DNA of 64,000 nt. It comes from Dryococelus australis (lineage: Eukaryota; Arthropoda; Insecta; Phasmatodea; Phasmatidae). The notes beneath the pieces were generated by a model. It was not told where the DNA came from, searched no databases, and saw nothing but the letters and a program-made list of their open reading frames with translations. How positions within the stretch are numbered: the stretch's first letter is position 1; each line of letters begins with the position of its first letter. Positions 12,547 to 24,470 of this stretch are shown piece by piece. The stretch covers positions 298,135,466 to 298,199,465 of the forward strand of contig CM057009.1 of assembly GCA_029891345.1 (NCBI GenBank), given 5' to 3'. The position numbers were made by a program, and so were the translations under genes.

Positions 12547-14001
12547 TGTCTACCAAAAGTAGGAGGGCCAATGCAGACCGCTGCTTGGCAGCAAGATGAG
12601 CTGTCCTTTGCTCTTCTTTCTTTGAGCCGTTCCTTACCTTAAATGGCATAGATGTGAGACTGTCGCTGAAAGGTACAGCCATGGACACGTAACAATCCCT
12701 ATATTTATGTTTTGCCAGCAGTGGCTGCTGGTATGAGCTTGGTGCTCCAGAAGGCCCCCTGCCACCGCCAGGCAGACCAGAAGTGTTGAGCCATATGGGC
12801 CGTCTTCCTGCCACTACTGGGTATGGGTCACAACCAAGGCCAGGCCGTACCACTCGAGCAAATACTCCAGCCAGCTCCTACGTGCTTCAGTAGGAATACA
12901 ACCCAAGCGTACTCTCTCTTCCTGGTTGGATGAGTTGTTAGTGGTTGGGGCTCTGCTGTTCTACACCTGGAGAATTAAAACAGGTGGTCCTCAAATGGTG
13001 AATGTATATGGGTGGTGGATTCCTGAAGGGAATCCCCATTCGGATCTAATTAGTATTCAATTGCCCGGTCTCGGTTGGCAGTGCACAATATGTACGGTTC
13101 ATAGCAGACATAGTGAATGACTCTTTATAAAGAATAACTCTCGGCTGAAAGAACAAAGCTGTATTTATTAAGATCATAATAAATACAGTGACATCTACTA
13201 TCTCCAAACCAAGCAGACAGTATGCCGGATGTAACCTAGCTGAACAGGTGTAGGTGACCTGGTTCTAAGCTAGTCAAGAACATATAAGAAGTCGATGGCT
13301 AAATATACTTAAGGTGATTAACTAACTTTGGGATGTCTAGACAAGACAATTAAATAAAGGGATCCTCTGCTCTAGTAGCAGGGAGTGTAATAGCTCCTAC
13401 CAGTAGCCGCCCCGGCTACTGTTCAAGAAGAAATCAGTAGCGAAGGATGTTGATGATGATAGCTGAAGCAGCTTCTGGTAGAAGAAGGCTATCTGCAATG
13501 AAGAGCCTCTGGTAAGTAGTAGTAGTTCACGTCAATGAAGCCTCTGGTCACTGCTGCAGCAGAAGAGCTTCTAGTGACTGCAATGGCTGTAGCCTCTGGT
13601 AAGCTGGTGAAGACTTGGGGTTCATCGAAGGTCCCAGCACAAGAAGTGGTGGAGTGAGCTTGAGGATCAGAAAGAACAACTCGCGAGCCCTGTCGCACAT
13701 GAACTCATATAGTCTGAAGGACAGGTGCGATGGCGGCCCACAAGGGGAGGTTTGACGTCCCTCTAGCGCGAGGCCGGAGTGGGGGTAACTACCCTCCGTC
13801 TCTCGCTCGGTTTTGTGCATGTTCGGTGGCGCTCGGCTGTGCCCTGAGGTGGCTGATGGCTTAAAGGCTCTCAGCGCAGGGGAGGGCAGCGTGTTCGCTC
13901 GTTTGCGCAACATCAGTTTCCACATGTACGGAAGCGCTGTCCAGGATACTACATTGCCAGGGTTCGACTCTCACTTGGGTGTAGTAGGTATACTGGCATC
14001 A
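12547..14001 (+). mobile_element. LTR-like direct repeat B (about 1.45 kb)
   Basis: It aligns along its whole length to 15237-16648. Both repeats begin TGTCTACC and end GGCATCA or GGCGTCA, so TG...CA ends are present. It contains an AATAAA hairpin at 13159-13188, a block rich in CTCTGGT/ACCAGAGGCT repeats (13440-13620), and GGTTCGACTCTC near the end. Plus orientation is chosen because leader and gag-like sequence follow on the plus strand, and the same LTR-end/leader/gag order recurs at 53.6-51.8 kb on the minus strand. An LTR of a Gypsy-type element is the simplest reading. Confidence 0.7.
13159..13188. repeat. AATAAA hairpin in LTR B
   Basis: Arms CTGTATTTATTA and TAATAAATACAG are 12 bp, with loop AGATCA. 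The AATAAA poly(A) signal is present on both strands. See the matching hairpins at 15859, 59198, 8136 and 37445. Confidence 0.85.
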
Positions 14002-15236
14002 TAAGAGATGATAGTAAGTAATAATACAATAGAGCGGCACGCATCAATTCACCCCCCTCAGTGGCATATTTACATGTGTACCTACACATCAAGTCATAAA
14101 TACAAAAATCTAAGTTATCTAATTCCCTTACGGGAGTCCATCTTATGCGTAGTTCTAATTCAAATGTGTGCAATCATTAAAGTTTCTGCCTTCATGTATA
14201 CACTGGCACTGTGGAAAGCATCTGTAAGTGATACTGCACGTACGTGTGCGCTGTTGGCCATTAACTTCTGGAACCTTATCACTGGTGAGATATAAAACAT
14301 CTGTTCTCACTGGTCTAGATTACTTACAGAATAATAACTGCTGATTTTATGAGTTCATTTACGAGTTCAATTATTTTACGTGCACTTAGTCGAGTGTCTA
14401 AATAATTCCTATCACATTTACCTCACCGGTTCCTATGCTTCCCCTGTTTGATGACAGCTGGGTAGGCTAACTGTTGTTGTTTTTCAATATTAGATAAGCA
14501 TAATGTGAGTGTTTATTACCAATGTCTCACTGTCTGTGACTGGGCAGATAATTATCACTAGTTACAGGTCTGTAATGAGTCCTATTTCACTGTTTAGTAG
14601 TAAATTATAAATACTGGTTGATTTCTCATTTTGCTGAGCACTGCACTTACTTCTGTTCAGTGGGTCGGGGTTTGGCCGGTCTTCCTCCCTGCCTAAGTGT
14701 GGCATGTGTCGGATATGGCCACGTAATCCTCAATGTGGGTCTCCGCAGTGATTCCGGGTACCGGCCAGTCATCAAATTGGCCTTTGGCCGCATGCAGGGG
14801 CATCAGGCGTCGTGGTTCAGCATGACGTATTGTGGCTTTTGCTTCTGCAGTTACTGATGGGGAGGACACAGGAACAAGGGACGCTGAGGCAGTGCCGGGG
14901 AGTGACACAGGAAGGTCCTGCATCCTGACTGCATGAGTTCCTACCCGTAGGGCAGGATATTTCTGTGAAGTGGCAGTGCGAGGGAGTGGCAGTCGACCGC
15001 CCTCCACCTCGATTGCTGATGCTCCTGCCTGAGGTCCGGGTAGTTGGAGGAATCAACGTTGTCAATATCCAGGTCCTTCATCAAGGTAGTTGCATGAGGT
15101 GTAAGGTAGTGGGAGGCATCTGCGGTCTCGATGCGTGAAGTGGAAGTGAAAGGGAGTAGCGGACGACCGCTCTCCACCTTGCCTGCTGATGCTCCTCGTT
15201 GAAGGTCCGGGTAGTTGGAGGCATTGACTGTCTCAA
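14002..15236 (+). mobile_element. Internal segment (leader and start of gag) between LTRs B and A
   Basis: From about 14180, the plus strand is clearly homologous to the minus strand of 53360 down to 52380, including CATAATGTGAGTGTT/CCTAATGTGAGTGTG, a shared CTGTAATGAGTCC/CTATAATGAGTCC and the CCGGCCAG block. Those bases in the 53-kb copy lead into gag. Here almost all of gag and pol is missing, so the unit LTR-internal-LTR is a deleted, non-autonomous copy of about 4.1 kb. No intact reading frame is seen. Confidence 0.6.
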
Positions 15237-15240
15237 TGTC
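14967..15240. repeat. Tandem duplication of about 170 bp
   Basis: 14967-15070 and 15137-15240 are about 80% alike by eye, sharing GATGCTCCT and GGTCCGGGTAGTTGGAGG blocks. The duplication abuts LTR A and is not seen in the 52-kb relative. Confidence 0.7.
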
Positions 15241-16648
15241 TACCGGAAGTAGGTGGGGCCAATGCAGACCGCAGCTCTGCAGCAAGATGAGCTGCACTTT
15301 GCTCTTCTCTCATTGAGCCGTGCCTTACCTTAAATTGCATAGATGTGAAACCGCCACTGAACGGTATAGATTATGAACCGCGGACGTGAAACAATCCCTA
15401 TATTAGTGTTCTGCCAGCAGTGGCTGCCGGTACAGATCGGTGCTCCAGAAGGCCCCCTGCCACCGGCAGGCAGACCAGAAGCGTTGAACGGTATGGGATG
15501 CCTTACTGCCACTACTGGGTACGGGTTGCAACCAAGGCCAGGCCGTAACACTCAAGCAAATACTCCCGCCAGCACCTACGTGCTCCAGTAGAAATACAAC
15601 CCAAGTGTACTGTCTTTCCCCGGTTGGATAAATTGCTAGTGGTTGGGGCTCTGCTGTTCTATCCCCGGAGGTATAGAACAGGTGGCCATCGAATGGTGTA
15701 TGTATATGGCTGGTGGATTCCTATAGGGGATCCCCAGTCCAGGTCTAATTTGTATTCAACTGCCCGGTCTCTGTCGGCAGTGCACAACGTATACGGATCC
15801 TAGTAGACGTATTGGATGACTCTCTAGAAAGAATAATTCTCAGCTAAAAGAACACAGTTGTATTTATTAAGAACGTAATAAATACAGTGACATCTACTAT
15901 CTCCTAACCAAGCAGAAGGTATGCTGGAAGTAACCTACACTGAACAAATGTAAGTGACCTGGTTCTAAGCTAGTCAAGAATGTATAAGAATTCAATGGCT
16001 TAATATACTTAACGTGATTAACTAACTTTGAGATGTGTAGACGAGACGATTAAATAAAATGATCCACTGCTCTAGTAGCAGGGAGTATAACTGCCTCTAC
16101 CAGCAAGTAGGAGTGGCTACTGTTCAAGAAGGAATCAGTAGTGAAGGGTGTTGATAATGGTAGTAGAAGAAGCTTCTGGTAGAAGAAGGCTATCTGCAGT
16201 GAAGAGCCTCTGGTAAGTGGTAGTAGTTGATGTCAATGAAGCCTCTGGTCAATGCTGCTGCAGAAGAGCTTCTGGTGACAGAAATGGTTGCAGCCTCTGG
16301 TAAGCTGCTCAAGACATGGACGTCGTCGAAGGTCCCAACACAAGAAGTGGTGGAGCAAACTCGAGGGCTCAGAAAGAATAACTCGTGAGCCCTGCCGCAC
16401 ACGGACTTATGTAGGCCGAAGTGGGCATAGCTACCCTCCATCTGTCTCTCACGGCTGTGCCCTGAGGTGGCTGACGGCTTGTTGGCTCTCAGCGCGGGGG
16501 AGGGGAGGGCAGCGTGCTCGCTGGCTTGCGAATCATCAGTTTCCACGCGTTCGGAAGCGCTGTCCAGGGTTGTGGCGATCAGCAACGTCCTTGTACTACG
16601 TTGTCAGGGTTTTACTTTCACTTGGGTGTACTAGGTATACTGGCGTCA
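15237..16648 (+). mobile_element. LTR-like direct repeat A (about 1.41 kb)
   Basis: Second copy of the repeat at 12547-14001, offset about 2.65-2.69 kb, with the same order of landmarks: TGTCTACC start, hairpin 15859-15886, CTCTGGT block (16170-16320), GGGTTTTACTTTCACTTGGGTG end. The two copies differ at many sites, so the insertion is old. A 10-bp stretch (TAAGAGATGA) after the end is shared by both copies, so the true border may extend slightly further. No target-site duplication was found. Confidence 0.7.
15859..15886. repeat. AATAAA hairpin in LTR A
   Basis: Arms TGTATTTATTA and TAATAAATACA are 11 bp, with loop AGAACG. It is the same structure as at 13159-13188, with a different loop. 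Confidence 0.85.
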
Positions 16649-16659
16649 TAAGAGATGAG

Positions 16660-18100
16660 TCGTAATTGTTTTAGTCCCCATTGGCCCACAGGTTCAAATC
16701 CTGACTGTTGATTGGCTTACAGGTTAGACCCCATTAAGATAGCATCTGCCGATAGACCTTAACATTCTTTCCATACCCGGCTTCCAACAAGACCAGGCGT
16801 AGGGTAGGACCCTCGCCCACACATGGGTTGAGTGAAGGGCATTTAACTAAAATTAAGGGTGTTAGATACTTCCCCAGACATCTTTTAATGTCATTTTGTT
16901 ACCAGCAATAAGTGAACGCTGATATTCGCCCCTTTTGCTAAAGCTTGTTCATGATAAAGTGAGAACTTTTGAAATGAACCTTAAAAAAAGTCACTGGTCC
17001 TGCCTGCATATATTTTAACTGGCACACTGAGTGACATACGCCCTGTAACGTTGGTAATGAAGGATGGAAAGTAGTTCCATATCTTAACGTCAAATAGAAA
17101 GTGTTAGGTAACCATTTCTAATAACTTAAATTATTCCAATCCCTTTCTGCTTTTTTAATGCATAGAAGTGTAAAAATGAGCAGAGTTTTAAAATATTTAC
17201 TTTCATAATTATTTTACAGTTTCACTTGACTGACACATGAATAAGATGCTGAGGCCCATGGCAATGTTAATATTACATAGGCAGAATAAGACACAACGTG
17301 CATACAAGTAGATTTTAAGCAAGGCTTTCAAAAGTGCTTATTTTACCATGAACAGCCTATAGGTATTTAGATGTTCAGGAGGTAGAAGTATTTGGTACAT
17401 CATACAGGAGGTAGAAGTATTCGGTACATCATACATGTAAAAGAAGATATTATTACAAGTATAAGCACCCAGCCCTGTCCATCATTTCTACGAGAGCAAC
17501 CTACGTCGAGTCCTGTCCCAATATTAAAGCTGGTATCCTATTATGAGAGATGTCTACGTCACTAGATAAGATGCTTAATTACCATCCACATTTAGTGGTG
17601 TTTTTCAATCTAGAAAAGTTTGCCATATTGGTTTTTCAGTGCATAACAACCCAGCTTAATTTTATTGTGACAAATCTAGAGAAAGATTTGACTGCTTCAC
17701 TGAGCTCGTCTATTGAATTAAAAGCATAAAATTTGGTATTGAACATTGTTAATTGTGGAACAGTAATATTTTACTATAAGAGTGTTATACAATTGAGACA
17801 TTGGCAGCTTACATGTACACTATGGTAGCGGGAAAGCAAATTAGGTACGACCACATTCAGAGATTTTAGGTTGTTATCCCTGTCTTATAGAATTTGAATA
17901 TTGCCATCAGGATTTTTAACCTAATTTACGTACTAAAGTTTTGACGCGTGTTGCATACACTAGTCACAGTTACTTTGGTGAGCACTGGTCAGATTTGCTC
18001 TGGTACACGGTTACTTAGGCTGAGTAGTTTGTCTAATGGAGACTAACAATGGTCAAGTTGGCTGTCGATTAGGTACAAAATCAGTTACGGTCGGCACTGC
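16660..18100. other. No gene seen
   Basis: AT-rich intronic sequence. A B-box-like GGTTCAAATCCTG occurs near 16691 without a convincing A box. A short direct repeat (GGAGGTAGAAGTATT-GGTACATCATAC) is present twice at 17378-17436. Nothing else is recognised. Confidence 0.6.
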
Positions 18101-18459
18101 TATATGCCTGGGTACCACCTTAGCCCTCGAAGGTATTGCGGACTAACCCGGGTATTCACTCACCAATTTCCTGGGTTCTGGCGTAGTTGCTGGTCAGCAG
18201 TTGCCTGGGTGCTGCGGTCTGATGAAGTGCTGTATGGTGAGATGAGATATCTCTGGCTCCAGGCTGCGGCTGCACAGCTTTCAAAGTACGAGTTGGCTAT
18301 GCCCAACCTACTGTCACTCTCAGTGACTAGGGCACGGACTGCAGGGTGTGACTCAGTGCCACGTCTTGTGTGCGGAGGGAAATATAGTGCGGTGCTAACT
18401 GAAGAGGCCTGCTTCTCCAGGTGATGGGCAGACTGAGCACGTTTACATGGGGTGTCTCT

Positions 18460-18968
18460 ACCAAGTGTGAATGGGTTACTGGTGCACACTCTCTTAGCAG
18501 CAAAGAAGTCCTCCCTTTGAGTACCATGCCTTATCCCAAATGGCCTAGAGGCGGTATTGACACTGAACATACAATCCATCAGTCCAAGCAATAGACAGTT
18601 TCCCTACTAAGTGTAAAGCCCAACAGCATTTGACGGCGCAAACCTTGTGCTCCTATGGTTCCGCGCCTTGGCGCAAAAACCTACAGCGATATGTGGTGTG
18701 GGCCATCTTCCTACTACTGTCAGGGTGAGTTCCAGCAACAGTCGAGCACTCCAGTCCGAGACAAATACCTTGTCAGCTCCCTTGGTGCTCCGGTCAGTGA
18801 TACAACCTGAGGTAGCTGTCCTGCTTCTGATGGAGGTGTTCCTAGCGGTTGGGGCTACACCTTTCTGTACACCTGGGTGCACAGAACGGGTGGCCATCGG
18901 AAGTGGTGTGAGTGTTAACATAGAGATACCTGACGGGTATCTGTAGTCCTGCACTATGGTTCGTAATT
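18460..18968 (+). mobile_element. 5' part of a further LTR copy (E), truncated
   Basis: AGCAGCAAAGAAGTCCTCCCTTTGAG, then CCTTATCCCAAATGGCCTAGAGG, matches the start of LTR B near 12588. TAGCGGTTGGGGCTACACC at 18843 matches 12939. The copy stops at an A-run at 18968, where a CA microsatellite starts. 18100-18460 appears to be the pre-LTR internal region. Confidence 0.55.
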
Positions 18969-19075
18969 AAAAAAAACATACACACCCACACGTGCACACA
19001 CACATGCACGCATGCACGCACTCACATGCACAGACACACATGCACACACACATGTACACACACACTACCTGCACA
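18969..19075. repeat. CA/GCAC microsatellite
   Basis: Imperfect (CA)n with GCACGC and CATGCA interruptions. Frames read through it are meaningless. Confidence 0.95.
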
Positions 19076-20550
19076 GTTTCACCACTAACAGTTCCAAAAT
19101 GTAATGGCCAAATTTTTTCTAAAGTGGAAAAAAGGTACAAAATTAACATAATATTAACTTTTGGTTTTTATAGATTTGATTGATATGATAATTTATAATA
19201 ACACTGAGAAATATATCTTTACAGTAATTTTAGATGTATGCAAAAACCGCAAATTAGCAACACAAAAAAAATGTTAATAGAAAATTTCATTTTTCAAAAA
19301 CTGAAGCAAATCACTTATTTTGTATACAATCATTTAAGTAATGAATAGCAACTAGCTTTACACATTATAGAGTTAAAGATATAATGCTGTCATCACTGCT
19401 AAAAAACAATAATCAAATATGACTTATTTGGTAATTTTTGTTGTGTTGCGTTGTTATTTTTCAACTTCTTTGAAATGAAGCACAGTATTTACTTGTGTAT
19501 AATGCGCACCATGATGTTTTCAACAAATTCCACGCAAAAACATTTTCTTTACTAAAAGGTCTTCTTAGTAAGTGTGTAACAAATTATTATTTTATTTTAA
19601 ATTAATTTGTGGTGATTGCAATATATTTGGAAAATATTTATTTAAATAACTCCAGGGGGATGGGGGGGGGGGGGGGGGGGGGCTTAAAGCGAAAACATTG
19701 TGGCATTCTATAAGGTCGCGGTAACCTTATGGTGGTTAAAAGAAGAATGTTAAAGACTGAGGTGGGCGGCTGGCTTTCTTTTTTTTTTTTTGCTTCTTTT
19801 ATGCAGTGCCAGTCATTAAAAGAGAAACGTCACCTGCCATGGGTGGCCTGCTTTCTTTCTTTGCTTCTTTTAGGCAGTGACATGCTGGTCTTTTCTTGTT
19901 GTGTTGATTTTTTTTTTTTTTGCCGGGCTGGTCCTTTTCTTTGCCGTTGTGGAATGTGACATTACCCTTCTCTAAAAAAAAAACATGTTGTCTCTTCCCT
20001 TCTCCCCCCAGGTAGCAATCTTCTAAGATTCTTCCACTACATTTCCCTTTAAACATCACTGGACAGTTTAAGACTAGATAGCTTATAACTGGGCAGTTTA
20101 CGCCTACCACTCTACCATTCCGCACCCCAGAAAGGTTTTCATTTATTTTGGGGGAAAAAGGAAATACTTAAGTTTGTTTCAAAGTTCGTTAATGATGTTA
20201 CTTTCTAGCACATTTTTGAACCAAACACGAACTCGTGTAAATTTTTTGAACCGAACTAGAACTGATATTTTTACATGGCAATAAATTTTGAACCAAACCC
20301 AAACTATAAAGTGAAGTTCGGGTTCGGTTCGAAATTTGTACGTTCAACCTTATATCTAATATTTATTAATACAATTTACTCACTATAATGGGGGGGAGGA
20401 CAGAAACTAATAAAATATCACTGTTCAGTATCAGTTTACAGAAAGTTTGATTTGGGTGGTTCCAATATTTAGAATAGTGGCTGGTTTTTAATATTGGGTA
20501 TCGATACCAGCTCATCACTAACATAAATTTACTTAGAACATATAGAAGGA
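19075..20550. other. AT-rich intron with homopolymers and hAT-like fragments
   Basis: It includes a poly-G run at 19661-19682 and a short duplicated T-rich module at 19770-19875 (CTTTCTTT-TTGCTTCTTTT-GCAGTG twice). GAACCGAAC/GTTCGGTTC inverted words at 20225-20340 and GGTATCGATACC at 20505 are typical of hAT-derived MITE ends. No coding sequence is supported. Confidence 0.5.
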
Positions 20551-20638
20551 TATCAATTCAAGTACTCACAGTGTAGTAGTTGTGGAAAGACACACACACA
20601 CAAAGATGGACAACATATTTTTTATGCAGTTACACAAT

Positions 20639-20672
20639 TGCAATGTTTCGCTAGCTACGCCAGCTCCATCAG
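20639..20672 (-). ncRNA. Candidate hammerhead ribozyme, minus strand (mutated core)
   Basis: The reverse complement reads CTGATGG, A, GCTGGC-GTA-GCTAGC, GAAA, then CATTGCAATTG. Stem II keeps pairing through one G-U. The last core base is G instead of A, expected to weaken or abolish cleavage. It is the inverted partner of the motif at 20684. Confidence 0.45.
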
Positions 20673-20683
20673 GTGATCACCGC

Positions 20684-20720
20684 CTGATGAAGCTGGCATA
20701 GCCAGCGAAATATTGCAATC
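20684..20720 (+). ncRNA. Candidate hammerhead ribozyme, plus strand
   Basis: CTGATGA (20684-20690) is followed by a single A, then GCTGGC-ATA-GCCAGC as a perfect 6-bp stem II, then GAAA (20707-20710). A self-complementary ATTGCAAT lies where stem III should be. Hammerhead motifs with short stem III are known in Penelope-like elements and often act as dimers. The extra A between the core and stem II departs from the classical consensus, so activity is uncertain. Confidence 0.5.
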
Positions 20721-20804
20721 ACGCAACCATGTAAAAAATGTGTCGACCTTCTTTGTGTGGGTGTGTGCCTGTCAACAAGTATTCCACTGTGAGTACTTGA
20801 ATTC

Positions 20805-21690
20805 CTACCCTTTTATATATTTTTTGTAGCCTAGTGGCCTACTTGCAATTTCATCTAATAAATTTACTTAGCATACACTTATCTTTCTTTATTTAACCCA
20901 CAATCTTATACCAATTAATATTCGTACCAGCACTATATTATGCATAAATTCAAGTTTATGTGACATTATTGATGTTTATATGTACTAGGTAAAATTAACC
21001 AATTTAATGAGTGCGTAAAATATTGAACATACCTGTTCAAAACCTTCATACATAATCTCCCTTATAACAAAATAACCATATTTTGGTCCCATGATATTTT
21101 CTATATAAAGGTTTTATAGTACTAAACTCCATATTTATATTAAATTTTGTTAAGTAGTGGTCAAACACTTAAACACATTGTCATCAAGAGCAACATAGCA
21201 TTTTAAATTATACTTACTACATTCAAGTAATTTCTTCCAATTAAAGTAAGTATAAGCTAGCATTTTTGGTTTCTATGTGTTTTCATAGTTACAAATTTAT
21301 GTTATTTTGTGGTGTAATTGTACTGTGTCAACTGAAAATGGAAAGGTATTGCATAGCCTTGAATTATCACACATCATTACAGTGAAGTGCTTTCTGGTTT
21401 GTATTCCACTTTATTTACAGTCGCATTCCATGTAATGCATAATTTTGTATGTAGGAATTGTTATTTCCAATACAAAATTATGATTTTTGGACCAAATTAT
21501 GAGCTCCCAAAATTTATTAGTATTTCTGTTGCTCTGCTAATAACATTCACAATGTGTAGCAAATAATGAACCATTGCATAAGCTGTACAACAATATGTCT
21601 TTATGTTTAACAATTTGCTGCATGGCCATGAAGATACTATTTTCACTATAACATTGAAAAATGTACATCACAGAAAATTTCAAGGGCAAT
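20805..21690. other. AT-rich intron, no gene seen
   Basis: Contains the Penelope-like tail TAGCCTAGTGGCCTACTTGCA at about 20828, also seen at 46330. The rest is unremarkable. Confidence 0.5.
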
Positions 21691-22484
21691 AGGAAAAAAT
21701 TACACAAAAATTCTACAAATCCCAGGAGTGGATTTATACAGGTATATGCTTATGAGCAGTTGAATTAGAGATACTTGTTTAGTAGCATGTAGCATCCCCT
21801 TTTTCTCTAATAGTGGTGATGTGTCAACACGTGGACTGCACAAGGTACCCGAAGTGGTTGGGAGCCATACTGATCCATGACCACTGCACAGCCTCCCAAA
21901 TGCACAAAGATCAGTTAGAGCAGTATTCACAGCACACACATCCCTCTCAGCAGCATCCCAGATGTGTTCAATAGGTTTGAGGTTGGGTGACCTTGGAGGC
22001 CAGGCAAGCAACCTTAAATCCATGGAGTGTTCATCCAACCACAATTCAAGAACAGTGAGTCTGTGCATTTTCTTGTTTTAGATACAGGTCTCCTGCAGGA
22101 TGTTGTAGGTACAGAAATGGGTGCACATGGATGTGCCAGCAGGTCCCTCTATCATTTACCAGTGAGGGGCAGTGGCACATGTACCAGGGGACCTATTGCC
22201 AACATGTACCTTGCCTCATCTGTCCATGCAACCTTTTTCCACATGCCAAGGGTATAATGATGACTGTCCAGTGCATATGTTAATAGTTGAACCTTGTGAC
22301 AGGTGGTAAGCCCTAGTGGGGCAGTGGCTTTTGTACCCCATAGTGAGAAGATGGTTGTGGATGGTATAGCTGCTCAGAGGTTGTTGTGGTACAGCATTAC
22401 ATTGGTGAATGATCTGCTGCACTATGGCCTTTCTATCTGCTGTTACCAACCAAGCTAGCCTATGTCAACTTTTGTCATCAATAC

Positions 22485-24470
22485 TCGGGATGGGTTGATA
22501 CCACATTTTATTGATACTCGATACCAGTTACGATAACAAAACATTCTTATGATACTTGATACTGATACTTTTCTCGATACCAAATTAAAATTGTTATGAA
22601 TCCAAAACGACTTGGCCAATAAAATTGCTAATTTAACTAGTGTTGGTGACACACACTGAAACTATACAAAAACCGACATCAAAATTGAAACAAACGGTGG
22701 ACAGCCTTTAACTCGAATGTCCTTAACCGACAATAAACCAACAACACAGTCTGTTTTGATTTTATAAAATCTCGTTTACACAGTGAAAGCTGTAATAAAA
22801 CTTTGAGGAACATGATGGCTCAGTACACACTTATTTTGTGATTCTGTAGTTTTTTAAAATTTAGTTTTAGTGCTGAGATGATACCAACACCAGTAGGAAC
22901 CTATATTTCCTTGCCGATACAACCAATATCCAATACCAATTCAATGGATATATGAGTAATGGACTGAAAGACTTCTACTACCACTAAAAGTATTTTGGGA
23001 AACTGAAGAAAATCTATGTTAAGTCAGTGCCACATAATGTACTATTTGATGCTTTAAGTAAACCTACAAAACTTTAGGAAAATTAATTTCACATTAATTC
23101 CTCTAAATTAGAGAGTAAAAGCAGCATTCAAAATATTTTTTAGTAATTATTTTTTAATTTAGGTCATGGCAACATAAGCACTTTATGTTTTAAACTTATC
23201 AAATAAAAATATATATTTTTTTCGGCATAATTTAACTTTGTTCATAGTCAGAAAATTAAAAATTATTAATATGTGTAGTTTTTAAATTCAGCACTCCCTT
23301 ATTTTACTGAGAGTAAAATTGAAGCACTGCCAGTTCCCGGGTTATGAATGTCAGACTCATTGCTTTTAAAAGATTTTAAGTACTGAAATGACAAGGTGGA
23401 ACTGAAGTGTGACGACTGCAAAGCTGGTAATTCAGCAACCCACAATATAAACTATAGATGATTATCTCTTACAGCACCTGTCACAGCACGCCACAGTGCT
23501 GTGGCGTGCTGTGGCTGCTATAGCAGGGTAGAATCTCCCTTCCACCCTTTCTCTTCCTGGAGTGACAATCAGTCAGTTTAGTACTTGGAATGAAAAAGGC
23601 AACTGCTGTCTCAAAATGCCAGCAGTTGAGCCTATTTTACATTAACATTATCACCCAATCATCCTCTGGTTTAATGGTAACACATACAAGAAAATATTGG
23701 CTCTTATTATCGGCTGATATTTAATATCGGGTATCGGTATCAGCTCAGATCAACTTTATTTTGTGACTTCAAGGAAATTACGGTAACATTTGTTAACTAA
23801 AGCTTTGGATAACCAAGAGTGAATTGAGTGACAAGCACTGCAACTTTTTGTCTGTCCAATTCTTGGCGCAAGGTTCCTGGCTACAGGGCAAGTAGTTGCA
23901 TAGCAACTAGAGAGCCATCCACACATTCTCTCTTTTGATCAGCGGATGTCAGCTACCCTCGGGTATTCTCTGCTGTAGTTATCATGGCCTGCCTCAATGA
24001 TGCTTCCTCCCCTTGTACACCTGGCAAGAGGGGTAATGGTTGCCTAGCAATCACCTTGGCACCCTTCCCACTTTCATTTCTCCTTGTGGAGTGTAACTAC
24101 AACTTTTCATGGTACTTCCAGCTTCGGTTCTTCACCTCCCATCCCAGCTGTTCCTTGTGTTATGATGCGGCTGGAGTTACAAACGAATCATACGCGGTTT
24201 TCCTTTTTTCAGTATTTAAAAATGATTGTGTGACTTTTATGTGGCAGCAATAATTATGCGATAAAACACAGTATGCAAATATTATGGGAAATTTGTGATT
24301 TGGTGCTTCATGGGGGGAAAAAAAAAAAAAAAAAAAAAAAAAAACGTGCATGGTAAATACCATTAGCACAATGTTAAAAATTCAACACTTTTGTATATTC
24401 TCATGCAATACTTGATACTGTAAAGTACCAATGGTATCGCGGTACCGTGGCATCTAGGATCCCATCCCTA
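22485..24470. mobile_element. hAT-like non-autonomous element nested in the Tc1 element
   Basis: The ends are TCGGGATGGGTTGATACC and, in complement, TAGGGATGGGATCC, flanked on both sides by the identical 8-bp ATCAATAC (22477-22484 and 24471-24478). An 8-bp duplication with a (T/C)-GGGATGGG terminus is the hAT pattern. GATACC/GGTATC words recur inside near both ends. No transposase is recognised. Confidence 0.75.
24312..24345. repeat. Poly-A run
   Basis: About 30 consecutive A after GGGG, inside the nested hAT-like element. Confidence 0.95.

Larger units (their letters stand above)
20555..20804. repeat. Fold-back repeat with two inverted hammerhead-like cores
   Basis: The two halves (20555-20679 and 20682-20804) are imperfect inverted copies running from AATTCAAGTACTCACAGTG outward ends to a centre at about 20680. 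Each half carries a CTGATG(A/G) - 6-bp stem II - GAAA core. The arrangement fits two Penelope-like termini joined head to head. Confidence 0.7.

Noticed and set aside
16685-16705. tRNA gene or SINE suggested by GGTTCAAATCCTG
   Set aside because: No A box or cloverleaf arms upstream.
18967-19183. ORFs rich in Cys/Val and His/Thr
   Set aside because: Translations of a CA microsatellite.
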